The notes under the pieces are model-generated. The model did no database searches. It was not told where the DNA came from and worked only from the letters and a program-made list of their open reading frames with translations. From Artemia franciscana (taxonomy: Eukaryota; Arthropoda; Branchiopoda; Anostraca; Artemiidae): a stretch of 64,000 bases of DNA. The DNA is taken from NCBI RefSeq assembly GCF_032884065.1, contig NC_088868.1, forward strand, positions 10,664,335 through 10,728,334. The letters run 5' to 3'. The number at the start of each line of letters is the position of its first letter. The stretch's first letter is position 1. Shown here one piece after another: positions 1-10,648 of the stretch. The translations under genes and the position numbers were made by a program.

Positions 1-2790
1 CGTAAGATCGGATCAAGGCGTGAAAAAGGATTTCCAAAATTGATCCAGGGAAAATATGTTTGAGTTTCCTTAGAATACCGAGACTCCTGCAAATCTTCAT
101 TTTAATCAAATCAATGTGACGCTTGAAAGACAAGTTTTCATCAACAAGAATGCCCAAAAAACGAACATATCGATCTTTAGATCTGTGAATTATCCTATTT
201 GGCTGATAAATTTCTGATAACTTGGGATAAATCTGAGAAACATGCGAAAATATCAAAAAATTGGATTTTGAATAATTTAGGGTAAGAAAATTAGCATCAA
301 GCCATGAAATTACTTTTCTCAAACAAGTATTCCAAGTTTAATCGAAGCTTGGATTCACAGTTTCCCGAAGTGCCGAGTGTGCTATCATCAGCAAAACAAA
401 CAAGGACATCAGAAGATGGCGAACTATAGCTGGCACTAGGGGCAAGGGAAGGTTTAGGATGACAGAGTCTACAGCAATGAATAGGTTTCTGTTTTTTTAC
501 TGCGTAAAAAATATCATTTATATAAATCAAAAATAGCACTGGCCCTAAAACTGATCCTCGAGGATCAGTTCACAGCCAAAATTCACTTGTGATTGACAGA
601 AATTAAATTGTGGATTGGCAGAAATTAACCTATCATTCAAATAAGATTGAAACCAAGAAAATACATTTCCCCTAATGCCAAAATGAGACATCTTCGATAA
701 AAGAATTTCATGGGTTAAGGAATCGAATGCCTTGCGAATATCCAGGAATATAGCAGCCGGAATTAATCCCGAATCCAATTCAGAATGTATAAAATTCAAA
801 AGGGTCATACAGGCATGCTCAATGGAGTGCTTCATTCGGAAACCAAATTGAAAATCATGAAGAAACTCTTTAGATTTTAGAAATTTAAGCAGACGAGAAA
901 GCATAGCCTTTTCGAAATAAAATTGAAATTGGTCGATAATTTGTTGGATCATTTCTTGGTCCACCTTTATAAAGAACAACAATCCGAGCACGCTTGAGAG
1001 GATCCGGAAAAACCCCATATTTAAATGAAAGATTAACAGTTTTGTAAGAGGCACAACTATTGAAGGAAAAATAGATTTAACTACCTTAGTAGGAATAGAA
1101 TCTGGCCCAGATGAAGATGAGTCTTTCAAGCCATTAACAATTTTATTAATTTCCATTTCTGTTACTGGATCTAGAAACATAGACTTAACACAAGAGGGCC
1201 CGAGGTAAGATCTAAAGTCCGACTTAGACCGAGATAAAGTAGCTGTGGAACAATATTATTACCAATACTAGCGAAAAATGAAGTAGATGCTTCTTGGACA
1301 TTAAGCTCACCCTCTACAGTCTCATCACCAATGACCAGACTCATAGGTAAAGAGCTATATTGAGAACCAGGTTTAAGCAGAGAATTTATTACCTTCCAAG
1401 TTTTACGAATATCCTTATTACACGCAGCAAAATTATTTAGATAATAGAGAGGCAAATCTTGAATTGACAAAGACGAATAGCACTCGTTGAAAGTGTAGCG
1501 CATTTATAATACCTCCAGAGATTATTTTTCCTTCTCCAGCTTTTGAGAAGTCCGGATGTCATCCATGGGTTTAGAGGAATAATCCTTTTAGACCTGCGAT
1601 TAGAAGGTGGTACTTTACAAATGCTAAGAATAGCCTCTTTTATGGTTCCATAAAACGAACCAAATAAACAAGAAAAATCCTTGTCATTATCAAATAAGCT
1701 CCACGAATTTTTCGCTAATTTAGCACCAAGAAGAGATAACTCATTCTCACCAAACCTAATAGAATAGGAATCAAACACTTGAGCCCGGTTATTCCTTCCC
1801 CGATTAAAACTGAACCGAGAATATATGGGAAAATGATCGGAGATATCAGTAACTAAAATTGAGTTTTCCTTCAAGCAAAGCGTAGAGAAGATATTGTCAA
1901 TCAAAGAAGCTGTAACATTAGTTACTCGTGTGGGGATGGATGTAGTTGGTAGAGTTCCTGCGGCAAGCATGGTTGAAAGAAAATCAACTGAAGCCGAAAA
2001 ATTTGAATCCATCAAATTTATATTGAAGTCACCCATTATGATTAACTGACACGGACGTTTCAATATTATGTCAAGTATTTCCTCAAGATTCCGAAGAAAC
2101 AACGAAACCACGCCACTAGGAGAACGATAAATATTGCCTACGATTAGATCAATACCATTAACTCTAATTTCTATAAATTGTGACTCAAAGATACCTTCAA
2201 AATTCCTTGATAAGTCATCCCGTAAGCAATAATGCAAATTACTAGATATATACATGGCAAGACCTCCTTTAGCCATCTTGCAGCGGTTTATATGTTCCAT
2301 TTTTTAGCCATGGATATCCAATAGCATTTCATTGCCAGAATCCAAAAATGTCTCGCACAAACCAACAACATCAGGCTGTCCATCCGAAACTATTTGTCTT
2401 AAAATATCTATTGACGAGGAAAGACCCTGAATGTTAAGCTGAAGTGCAGTCAGAGAATAATTTCCTTTGGTAACCTCCTCTCCCCCCAATTCCGAAACAT
2501 ATTTGCTATTACAAACAGGGTTTATATTAGTCAGGTTTTGATTAACCTGACCCACAGAATTATTCGCAATACTAATTAGATCAAAAGGATTATTTTCAAG
2601 CTCGCAAAGGCGTCTCTCACGACTTAAAATATTGACAAAAGCAGGTTTTACTTGGAGTCCATTTAAATCACCAGATGAACAAAAATAAATCTTTACCTAA
2701 ATCTATTACGAAAGAAAAACCTGTCAAAGGATTATAAACACATAAATAATTAATAGCACAGAAGGTACTATCGGGATGAACCATGAGCAT
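1..2790 (-). pseudogene. Decayed LINE ORF2 (AP endonuclease + reverse transcriptase)
   Basis: ORF2 starts near 2790 (MLMVHPDSTFCAINYL), about 85 bases after ORF1. The endonuclease N-terminus is seen at about 2455-2310 (LTALQLNIQGLSSSID, DVVGLCETF). After one in-frame stop at 2304-2306 it resumes with MAKGGLAMYI, then MGDFNINL and the catalytic SDHFPI. RT parts follow in several frames: FLDIRKAFDSLTHEIL (motif A, near 740), a damaged motif B near 560, LFLIYINDIF, CFADDST (motif C, near 400), then WLDANFLTLNYSK running to base 1. Frame changes occur near 2690, 1490, 1185, 1000, 560 and 300. The RT motifs and order are those of Jockey/CR1-type LINEs. The copy is dead; exact clade cannot be settled by eye. 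Confidence 0.88.
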
Positions 2791-2875
2791 GGAAAAAAAA
2801 TGAAACGAAACAAAAAGAAACTGCAAAAAAAAAAATGATTTAGGAAAGGATACGCATCAAGAAAATATTAACCAG

Positions 2876-3943
2876 TCACATACTAAAACATTCATGCAAA
2901 TAATTTATTTTGCATATACGAGTTTCACCAGGAACTTTGGCTAGAATTTGACCATGATCAGACCAAACACTTCTTGGGCCAAAGGTGCTACGAGCCGCGT
3001 TTAATAAGTCCCGACGCTTTTTAGTTAGGTTTTCTAAAACAAATACACCTGAATTTGCCAACTTACTTTTTGCTGCAAACACTTTACGAGCAGTATCTAA
3101 GCTTGAAAATTTTACTAGAACTGGGGCGATTTTCACATTCTCAGTATAATTAGCAGGCATGCGGGATCGATTAGCCTTTAAGAGGTCCATTTCTTTAAAA
3201 TCTTGCAAGCCCATTATTTGTGTTATCACTCCATTAAGATTTTCTTTCAGTTCCACATTGGGGTTTGGTTTCACACCGTAGAAAATTAGGCTATCAAGTA
3301 AGGCATCCTGCTCTAGTTGGTCAAACTTGTCTTCTAATTTAGAAATTTTATTTTCAAGCAAGTTCACTGCATTATAAAGTTTTCGAAGGGTTGTTTCAAT
3401 TTTTTCAAATTTGGCATTATATTCAAGGGAAATCGAATTATAAACTTCGTTCACAACATCTTCACTGATAATTTCCGAAGCTCGGCGATCTTTCATTGTA
3501 TTTGATACGACACGAGAAATATCATTCATTAGGTTAGACTTAGTGATCATTATTTCTTCTTGAGTTTCATTTATTATTTCTTTTAAAGTTGATGCTGCTG
3601 CAGAAGTTGGAGTTAATGGTGCTAGGCTGGATTTTCCCTTAGTTTTAGCGGGTAGCGATAAGTAGGACTTACTTAGAGTCTTGAAAATATCAGGGGATAA
3701 GCGCTGCTCTTCAAAAGCCTTATTTACATCTTTATCTGTCCTCACACAAGCTTCTTTAAAATGGTCATTCCAGTTGCGGATGTGTGCTTCAGCTATATTA
3801 TGCTCAGAGTGGGTGCCATAGCAAAAGACTAGATATCTAGCTTGATTTTTCTGGTCTTTGGTGGTTTTAATAACTACTGATGGCCATAAGGGATATCCTT
3901 GAAATGAAGCTAGGACAAGATCAAACGGTTTGCATTTTGCCAT
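2876..3943 (-). CDS. LINE ORF1 protein: PWWP domain, coiled coil, RRM-like C-terminal region
   Basis: This is an intact 355-residue ORF starting at the ATG whose product begins MAKCKPFD; an open stretch continues upstream to a GTG but ATG is the natural start. Residues 5-75 match the HDGF/LEDGF type of PWWP domain: DLVLASFQGYPLWPSVV followed by YLVFCYGTH. The presumed aromatic cage is present (F14, Y17, W20, Y42). A Ser/Thr/Lys linker follows, then a heptad-rich coiled coil (about 175-215, with KIETTLRKLYNAVNLLENKI), then an RRM-like segment starting SLIFYGV and ending in a basic tail with KKRRDLLNAARSTFGPRSVW, as in ORF1 proteins of CR1/Jockey-type LINEs. By family knowledge ORF1 proteins trimerise through the coiled coil and bind RNA. 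That the PWWP directs the particle to chromatin, for example H3K36-methylated nucleosomes, is inference. ORF2 remains follow 85 bases downstream. Confidence 0.85.
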   Translation of the reverse strand: MAKCKPFDLVLASFQGYPLWPSVVIKTTKDQKNQARYLVFCYGTHSEHNIAEAHIRNWNDHFKEACVRTDKDVNKAFEEQRLSPDIFKTLSKSYLSLPAKTKGKSSLAPLTPTSAAASTLKEIINETQEEIMITKSNLMNDISRVVSNTMKDRRASEIISEDVVNEVYNSISLEYNAKFEKIETTLRKLYNAVNLLENKISKLEDKFDQLEQDALLDSLIFYGVKPNPNVELKENLNGVITQIMGLQDFKEMDLLKANRSRMPANYTENVKIAPVLVKFSSLDTARKVFAAKSKLANSGVFVLENLTKKRRDLLNAARSTFGPRSVWSDHGQILAKVPGETRICKINYLHECFSM

Positions 3944-4640
3944 TTTACAATCTTCAGTCACAATGGGGGGGAGGGAACACTACAGGTAACAAATTTCAAC
4001 AACAGAATGTTCCAATTTGCCGCCCCAAAAGTACTCACGTTTGTAATATGTGATTGGTTATTCACGCAAATTCATCAAATTCTTAGCAAGGACTATATCC
4101 AATTCAATTGAAAACAGGTTTAGCTCTTCACTCTTTGAACTCTGATAGTCGACAGCCTTTTAGCCAAAAAAGTAAAATTAATATGCAAATTTCGTTTTAA
4201 TTCTTCATGTACGGTGAGCCAAAATCGAAACGTGCATTAATTGAAAAACAATCAGAAACTAAATAGAGAAAAACTAGTTTTTTGAACTGGAAGTAAGGAG
4301 AAACATTAAAAGTTTTTTATTGTTTTAATAAGTAGAGGCATGAGAAAGAGTCAAACTGTGGCGCAAAGAACAGGGCGTTGAGGAGGGAACAGCCCCTTTC
4401 ATATACGGAAATATGTCTGTTTGTTTTAAGTTTTAATGTCGCTCCTTACTTTCAGTTAAAAAAACTTTATTTTTTTATTTAACTTTAAAAAAGATCTGCA
4501 CTTAAGCAAAAACTCAACTTTCTTCAAATGAAAGTATGCTAAGCAGTAGGCTATTTTTGAAGTTGAATCGTTGCCTATGCAAAAAAAATCTTGACGGAAT
4601 TCACAACTAGAATTTTTTCAAAATCGTCTAATCAAAATTT
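3944..4640. repeat. LINE 5' leader, then dispersed AT-rich repeat
   Basis: Bases 3944 to about 4150 are the probable 5' untranslated leader of the PWWP LINE (minus strand). From about 4260 to 4480 the sequence resembles blocks at 5380-5500, 45860-45960 and 46080-46180, sharing phrases such as aaacattaaa and ctccttacttt. No coding potential is visible. Confidence 0.5.
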
Positions 4641-4654
4641 TGAGATATCATCCA

Positions 4655-4938
4655 ACTTTCTAGGGCCGTAATAAGAGAAACGTTGAGATGGCTAGAGCAT
4701 GCTTTGCGGATGAAGGATTACCGAAGATTGTCAACAGTCTACGGCTAAACAGAAAGCAGGTTGTCCGTGGTTGGGGTAGGAATCTGTCATGCAGAAAGTT
4801 TTAAAGGAAATCGGAACTTCCTGAGAGGGTGTAAACACAGAAGCCTTGAATAGATTGGGATGAAGGACGAGCGTTCGTAGCCATGACGGCCTCATGCGGC
4901 TTGGTGTTGTAGTTAGGTGTTACCAGTAGTAGTAGTAT
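4655..4938 (+). mobile_element. LINE 3' end fragment (last part of ORF2 plus TAG-repeat tail)
   Basis: The plus strand can be read as RETLRWLEHALRMKDYRR, which is the conserved C-terminal signature (RERLRWLGHVLRMKDD-like) of an RTE/I-type endonuclease-RT family common in invertebrates. It is followed by a decayed remainder and a 3' UTR ending in the phrase ggcttggtgttgtagtt and a tail of TAG/GTA triplets at 4926-4938. The same 3' UTR and triplet tail recur at 7390-7450 (minus) and 62450-62490 (plus). The fragment is 5'-truncated, as is usual for LINEs. Confidence 0.75.
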
Positions 4939-5560
4939 TTGTTCAGCATAGTTGAAAGGCTGAACAACTATGCCTTTAGAGATGCCACGATCCCCCTGGG
5001 AAAAGGTCTAAGTTATAAAATTTGTCCATTGTTTAAGGAGCCTATAGTATATGCTATTGGGAAGTTTGTATACATTTTTTTAGTGGGAGTGGATGTTCTG
5101 CTAGGGGGATTTTTCACGGGGAGAATTTCCCATGGGGAAGGAAGTTTCTAGGGGGGAAATTTTTCAGTTAATATTTTACTCTAGGGGAATTTGCTAGAAT
5201 TTTTATACGAAATTCTTCCTACGTCTTGCTTTCTCTTTGACGATGGGTGGAGATGTTAAGAGTAATTGCCCGTGGTAGATTTTCACCCAGATTTAATCAT
5301 CAACAGGATATATGCATGGGGAGGAAGCCAGATTTCCTCGTATTATTTGAAAAGCGATACAAATTTAAGCAGAAATACAAGTTTATTCAACTTAAAGTAA
5401 AGAGTAACATTAAAATTTAAAACGAACATAGATTATTCCGTATATAAAAGGGGCTATCGCTGCTTCAGTACCCCGCATTTTTTTGTAAGGTTTTGCAACA
5501 TTAGCATCAACAGCGACTCCGAGCAGTAAAAAAACTTGTCCGAAAGGGTGGCAAAATTAA
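4939..5560. repeat. Dispersed repeat with GTTGAAAGGCTGAAC and purine-rich blocks
   Basis: The block around 4945-5170 (gttgaaaggctgaacaa, then a run of ggggaa-type words) is similar in inverted orientation to 44880-45080 and to 46230-46470. The part at 5380-5500 matches the repeat near 45870-45960. The short open frames here follow the repeat and are not genes. Confidence 0.55.
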
Positions 5561-7430
5561 GTTAAGAATAATACAGGACTAAATGTGCACGGTTTTGTTT
5601 TCTAGTTTTGTAATAAAATATATATCGACTTTGTAATAAATATTTGAACACTAGACAAGTCTTTAATTGCTTGAAATATCTTTTTCCTCATGGGATACAA
5701 ATACGGAAAAACACACCTAAAAATAAATCGGGGCTGAAAATTTTGCAGTATTTTATAGGAAGGCATGCAGATTTGTATTTTTAAACTTACATTTCGTAAT
5801 TTTTCCTTCGATTCCAGTCCGAGTTTTTACCAAAGAGAAAGGATTACTCACAAGATTAGAAACTGGTTTTAGTGTCAATAAGAAGTCAAATTCATCGCCC
5901 ATGAATGGAATATCTAGCATCATCTATATAATCTCGCTAGTTTCACCTTGAGATGGCTAACCTAGTTGTTCTTCAGCCCGGACCTCTAAATCCCGTCAGT
6001 GGTGAAAGGGTTAAGACATTTTGCATGGAACCAGTTGTTTGCCAATCCTGGCTATCATTCAAGCCTCCTTTTAGACTAGTTCATGCCTTCCTAGGCAGCT
6101 GTACCTCCCAGTTTACAAAACTCTGGCTTAGGGCATCAAGTTGAAGTTTCATGCCATGTTCAAGCAGATGTTCAAAAGTAATCAGAGGGTATCCCCCTTA
6201 CCCTATTTAGATGCCGATTCCCCAACACTGATCCTAATCTTGAAAAACAAGATATTGTTTTAAACAGTCAAAAAGTCTGTTGATCATGCCTCCGGGTAAA
6301 CCAAATTCATCGCAGCCTTCTGAGAAACGGTTGTAAAATTTGCGATTTATTCATTGCTGATATACATAATTTATCATTGCAATAATAAGTATTTGACTGT
6401 GGGTGTGTCCAAAAAACTAAGAGGTGAAACTTCCGGTAGTGCTGCAGCATATCAGACTACATTATGAGTGTCCATACTAAGGATCTCCAATATCCAAGGA
6501 ACGACAGAGTATTAACTTGAATTTTTCAGAGCCGCTGCTAATACTAATACTATAGCTTATAAAAACTTACGAATTTTACTGTGACGGCTTGCTACTACTA
6601 CCGCATCCACTTTTAAATAGTTCTAGGGAACAAAGTCAAAGCAAAAAATGCACTGGTTATTTGTAAAAAGGGAGTATCAGCAATATCGCCAGAACATCTG
6701 ATGGTATTAAGTTGAAATTTTCAGAGCATGTTCAAAAGGGGACAGCTTGGCTAATCCATATTTATCTAAGGAACGGCAAGGGGTAGTAATCTGAAACTTT
6801 CATATAATGCTAAGGCGATGTTAAACAAAAAAAAGACAAAATATTAATTCAGGTTGTAAGAACAACATGTGTGCAATATGTAAGGAATGGTGAAAGGTAT
6901 TTGGTTGAAATTTTTTGCAGAATGTGGAAAGGAGTGTCCAGAAATTTGAAGCGCCAGGGTATTGGGCCCAAATTAGCCATTGCCTTTGACCCTGAGCAAA
7001 TCAAAGCCTATTTATTATAAACAAATTAAATGGATGTCAGTCTAATTTGTTTTCCTAAAGTAAATGTCTTAACAAAACGAATTAATTTATGTTAAGAAAA
7101 TATCTAATTAGTGAGTTTGAAAATGGAGGAGGGATATTACCTTTTTAAGCAGAGGAATATCAAAATCTGTAAAAATTTTCACAACAAGCTAAAAAAAATG
7201 ATAGACCAAAAAATGTTCAACTGGTTGCAATAGGGCAACTCTAAAACAGCAATTTTACACTATATTTCCTAGTGAGTACCTTATTTTACTGACTGGGTTT
7301 TTATTATACAGTTTTTGAACTGTAGTAAAGGGTTTGAACTTAGTGATATACAACTATGTGCATCTTAGTTGTCGAAAATGCAGATACAATACACTAAAAA
7401 CTACTTTTACTACCAGCAACTCACTGCAGC
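5561..7430. other. Intergenic; degenerate repeat at 6390-6960
   Basis: No gene is supported. Between about 6390 and 6960 a block of roughly 150-200 bases recurs in decayed form, each copy holding a phrase like aaggaacggcaag followed by ttgaaattttcagag (near 6510, 6705, 6765 and 6890). The rest is unrecognised AT-rich sequence. Confidence 0.4.
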
Positions 7431-7439
7431 ACCAGGCCA

Positions 7440-7923
7440 TCTGAAGCCAACAAAGCTACTAATGCTCCTCCTCCATCACATTCCATTTCAAGCCTCCCTC
7501 TTTACATCCTCTCAAGAAGTTTCCAATTCCCATAAATCTCTCCTTAAGATACCCTCCAAGCCCATTCAAGGGCGACCTACTTTCCATTTAGCAATAAACC
7601 TTTGCCAGACAAACAAAAGCAAGGTATCATCCTTCATTCGCAGTACGTGTCGTAGCCATCTGAAGTTTTCTCTCATTATACCCACAGAAAGCAGGATTGA
7701 CCCATATTTTTCGTACAACTTTCTGTTTGAGATTCTGTCAGTCAATCTGGTACTCAAAACAATACTGTAGACAATTTCTCTGGTAAATATCTAGCGATTC
7801 TACCTCCATTTTTTGGAGCACCCATGCTACTGAAGCATACCTGATCACTACCATACCTTTAGCTTCCAATAATCTACACTTGATGAGCTGACTTATCTCA
7901 CAATTCTTCCAAACTTTTTTCAA
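7440..7923 (-). pseudogene. LINE ORF2 C-terminal fragment with 3' UTR (RTE/I-like)
   Basis: The minus strand reads in one frame CRLLEAKGMVVIRYASVAWV then EVESLDIYQRNCLQYCFEYQ, and in the next frame STRLTDRISNRKLYEKYGSI then MRENFRWLRHVLRMKDD and GRP. This is the region C-terminal to the RT catalytic core in an endonuclease-RT LINE family. One frame change occurs near 7745. It ends with the 3' UTR phrase gcctggtgctgcagtgagtt and GTA triplets. It is the same family as 4655-4938, in opposite orientation. Confidence 0.8.
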
Positions 7924-9432
7924 CCGCGAAAAAACCCAAGCTTTGGCTATTCTACTTATTTGCTAATCTTCACTGTACTCAACGTCTTTACTTTAAATAT
8001 TATCTTTGCAAATGAAGCTACCAACTTGATCGATCTTTTGGTTATTTGATCAATCTTTCGCTATCCTTTTTATCTTTTTTTTCACACGGTTCACAGTCAT
8101 ATAATTTTTCACACTTATGATATCTTGGGTGTTTAGACTCAGCATGAGTTTTTTTTATTAAAATAAATCAGCAATAAAAGTGAAGCTTTTATCACATACT
8201 TGACACAGGAAATATCCCCCCACCTCGAGATTGCGTGGACTCTGACTGCGAATGCTTGCAACTGCTACTACATGTATTTGTTACTACTTTCAGGGAATGT
8301 TGAATACGAAAATAAAGTCACCAAAACAATTGAATATTCCTTATCAGGTGGTACAACAAGGGCAGAACTAGGAATGTTTCTGTGAGGAATGATTAATTTT
8401 ATGTACTTACAGTTTTTTGGCACGCCAATTTTCTATATTTCTACAGTTCGCGATGTTTCAGTGAAAGATCACAATATTGCTATCAATCAATATCCGAGAT
8501 TCAGATCTATTTATCAGTAGAAAGGTTGAGGTGCCATCTATTTACTTTTGTAACAATTATGTTGCTGATATAGGAATGATTCGTTGTAGCTTCTTTGTTG
8601 CAAAATTAAGTAATATTCCTGTGGTGGAATGTTTACAAAAGTATAAATTAAGAACATAGCCAAGAATGACTCCCTTCCAAAAACGCTGTTCGAATAAATG
8701 ATCCCAAAGATTCAGTGACCGCTTCATTTCCCCATAATGAGTCAAACTGATCCTGGATTAAAAAATTGTATAGATAGAACGTTAACTTTTACTTCTGACT
8801 TAAGTTTAGTAAGATCTAATTTTGGTAAAAGTCTTGACGGCTACAAATTAATTACCCTTTATCCCTCACCCTCAAAGGTCAGACTGACCGTGACTCTTTA
8901 AAACAATAAACTAGAAGATATTCTAGACTAAATTAGAACATATTCATAAATTAGAACTATTCAGATTCTTTTTGGAATTGTAGAAATTTCTTTCTGATGG
9001 ATGTCGTGACAACAAACATTTAGAGAACCCTTTCTTACAATAATCAGTATCGCTGTATAACTACAAAAACCAACATCTTTTTTTCACCACACTCTTTTGA
9101 AACCTGACATCCCTTTTCGGTAGAAGATCTGATCACGAGGACAAATCAAACCCTCTATTCTGTTATTCCTATTCCAAAGGATAAAATCGATTCTGAACCC
9201 TTAAATAGTAAAAACATCACACAAAATGTTTCTGCTCATTAAGATTTATTTATATCAGGTAATCCACTCTGACGCTGTTGGTTATAATTATGGATGGACC
9301 GCTACAACAAAGGTTAAATAGTGTGTGAACTACAGAATGGTACCACTATGATGGTTAGCCTACTGAATATTTGGCTGTTTTGCTGACACTGTCTTCAAAA
9401 TTATTCAGCCTAAAAACAACACATTAACAAAA

Positions 9433-9433
<1 letters not shown>
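7924..9433. other. No feature recognised
   Basis: The sequence is AT-rich. The few short open frames here have no recognisable domain, no splice-supported extension and overlap one another on both strands. I see nothing supportable in this stretch. Confidence 0.4.

Positions 9434-9483
<50 letters not shown>
9434..9483. repeat. Poly(A) run
   Basis: An uninterrupted run of about 50 A. No retroelement ORF ends immediately before it on the plus strand, so its origin is unclear. Its length is likely to vary between alleles and assemblies. Confidence 0.9.
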
Positions 9484-9485
<2 letters not shown>

Positions 9486-9744
9486 AAATTTGCTTGCACA
9501 AGAAGGCAATAAAAAAAAAATATCAAACTTTATTCCTCGGGTCGAATTGAGACCAAATAGCCATAAAAATGGATCTCAACAAATCATATCTGAAAGTTTT
9601 AGAACGCAACAAAAGAGAACTCTTTGAAAATAAGAAAGATGTTTTTCTTTACTTAGTAAATACTAATCAGTTTGATTAACTTGACAGAATCTTACTGGTG
9701 GATTCACCTGGGTTAGTCATAAAGTAGATAATTAGTCCCTACAA

Positions 9745-10648
9745 GTCTACCCACCCATACAATATTTCAGTGCACAGACATATGAGTACTTTTCCCAGAA
9801 CTTTTTCATACATGCTCACATATCGCACTTGTAAAAAAAAACTTGTAAAATTCTGAATGAATTCTTTGATGTGTAGATGTTTTAGAGATAAAAGTAAAGC
9901 TCTTCTTATGTGCCTGACACTCAAATAGGTTTTCACCCATAGCATATCATTGGTGTTTCTTTTCAGTGAGTTCTTTAGAATTAGGCCAAATTAGTACTAG
10001 AAGTCAACCTTTTTCATATAATTAGTACTTAAAATATTTCTCCCTAGTTTGAATTCTTTGTTGTATAGATAAGAAAATGTTGTTTGAACTTTCTCATACA
10101 TATATCACTCTTGAACGGTTTAATCTCTGTGTATAAATTCTTTTGAGTTTAAATAATTTAGGGCTAGAAGCAAAGCTTCTTTCAGATTCTTGCCAATCAA
10201 AGTATTACTTCACATCCAATCTAACAGTTCACCCATTCAACATCATTGGTGTTTCTCCTCAATATGTTACTTGATGAACAGTTACAATGTTTGAATTTTT
10301 TCGTACATATATCACTCTTGGAAGGTTATATCCCGGAACGAATTCGTTTATGCTTAGATAATTTAGAGCTAGAAATTAACCTAAGGTTCGAGGTTTTAAG
10401 GTTCTTCTTTAGTGTGAACTCGTTGCTTTTCAGATGGACAAGAACGGCAGCTGAACTTTACATAAATATCACACATGTAAGGTTTTTCACCTGAATGAAT
10501 TCTTTGATGCCTAGATAACTCAGAGTTTGAGGCAATTTTTTTTCACATACTTGAGACTTGGAAGATTTCTCCCTGGTGTGAATCCTTTGATGAATTGTTA
10601 ATCGATGGAACTGTTTCATACATAATTAAATTTGAAAGGTTCTCCCTT
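9745..10648 (-). pseudogene. Decayed C2H2 zinc-finger array downstream of ZNF-A
   Basis: On the minus strand, finger linkers and helices can be recognised in shifting frames, for example the complement of aaggtttttcacctgaatgaattctttga near 10480 (a GEKPY-type linker with HQRIH) and similar words near 10240, 10320, 10590 and 9840. Cys and His positions are often lost and the frame changes repeatedly. This is the old 3' continuation of the array at 10649-11921, cut off from it by the stop at 10649-10651. No function is expected. Confidence 0.7.

Larger units (their letters stand above)
1..4150 (-). mobile_element. Two-ORF LINE (Jockey/CR1-like) with PWWP-bearing ORF1, 3' end cut by window edge
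   Basis: A non-LTR retrotransposon lies on the minus strand. Reading 5' to 3' it has a 5' leader (about 4150-3944), an intact ORF1 (3943-2876), a gap of about 85 bases, and an ORF2 from an ATG at 2790 that continues to base 1, so the RT C-terminus and 3' end are outside the window. ORF2 has the order AP-type endonuclease then reverse transcriptase, as in the Jockey/CR1 group. It carries one in-frame stop and several frameshifts, so this copy cannot encode a working ORF2. The 5' boundary near 4150 is an estimate: there the sequence changes to a dispersed repeat also seen near 45.9 kb. I see no target-site duplication because the 3' end is missing. Confidence 0.9.
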
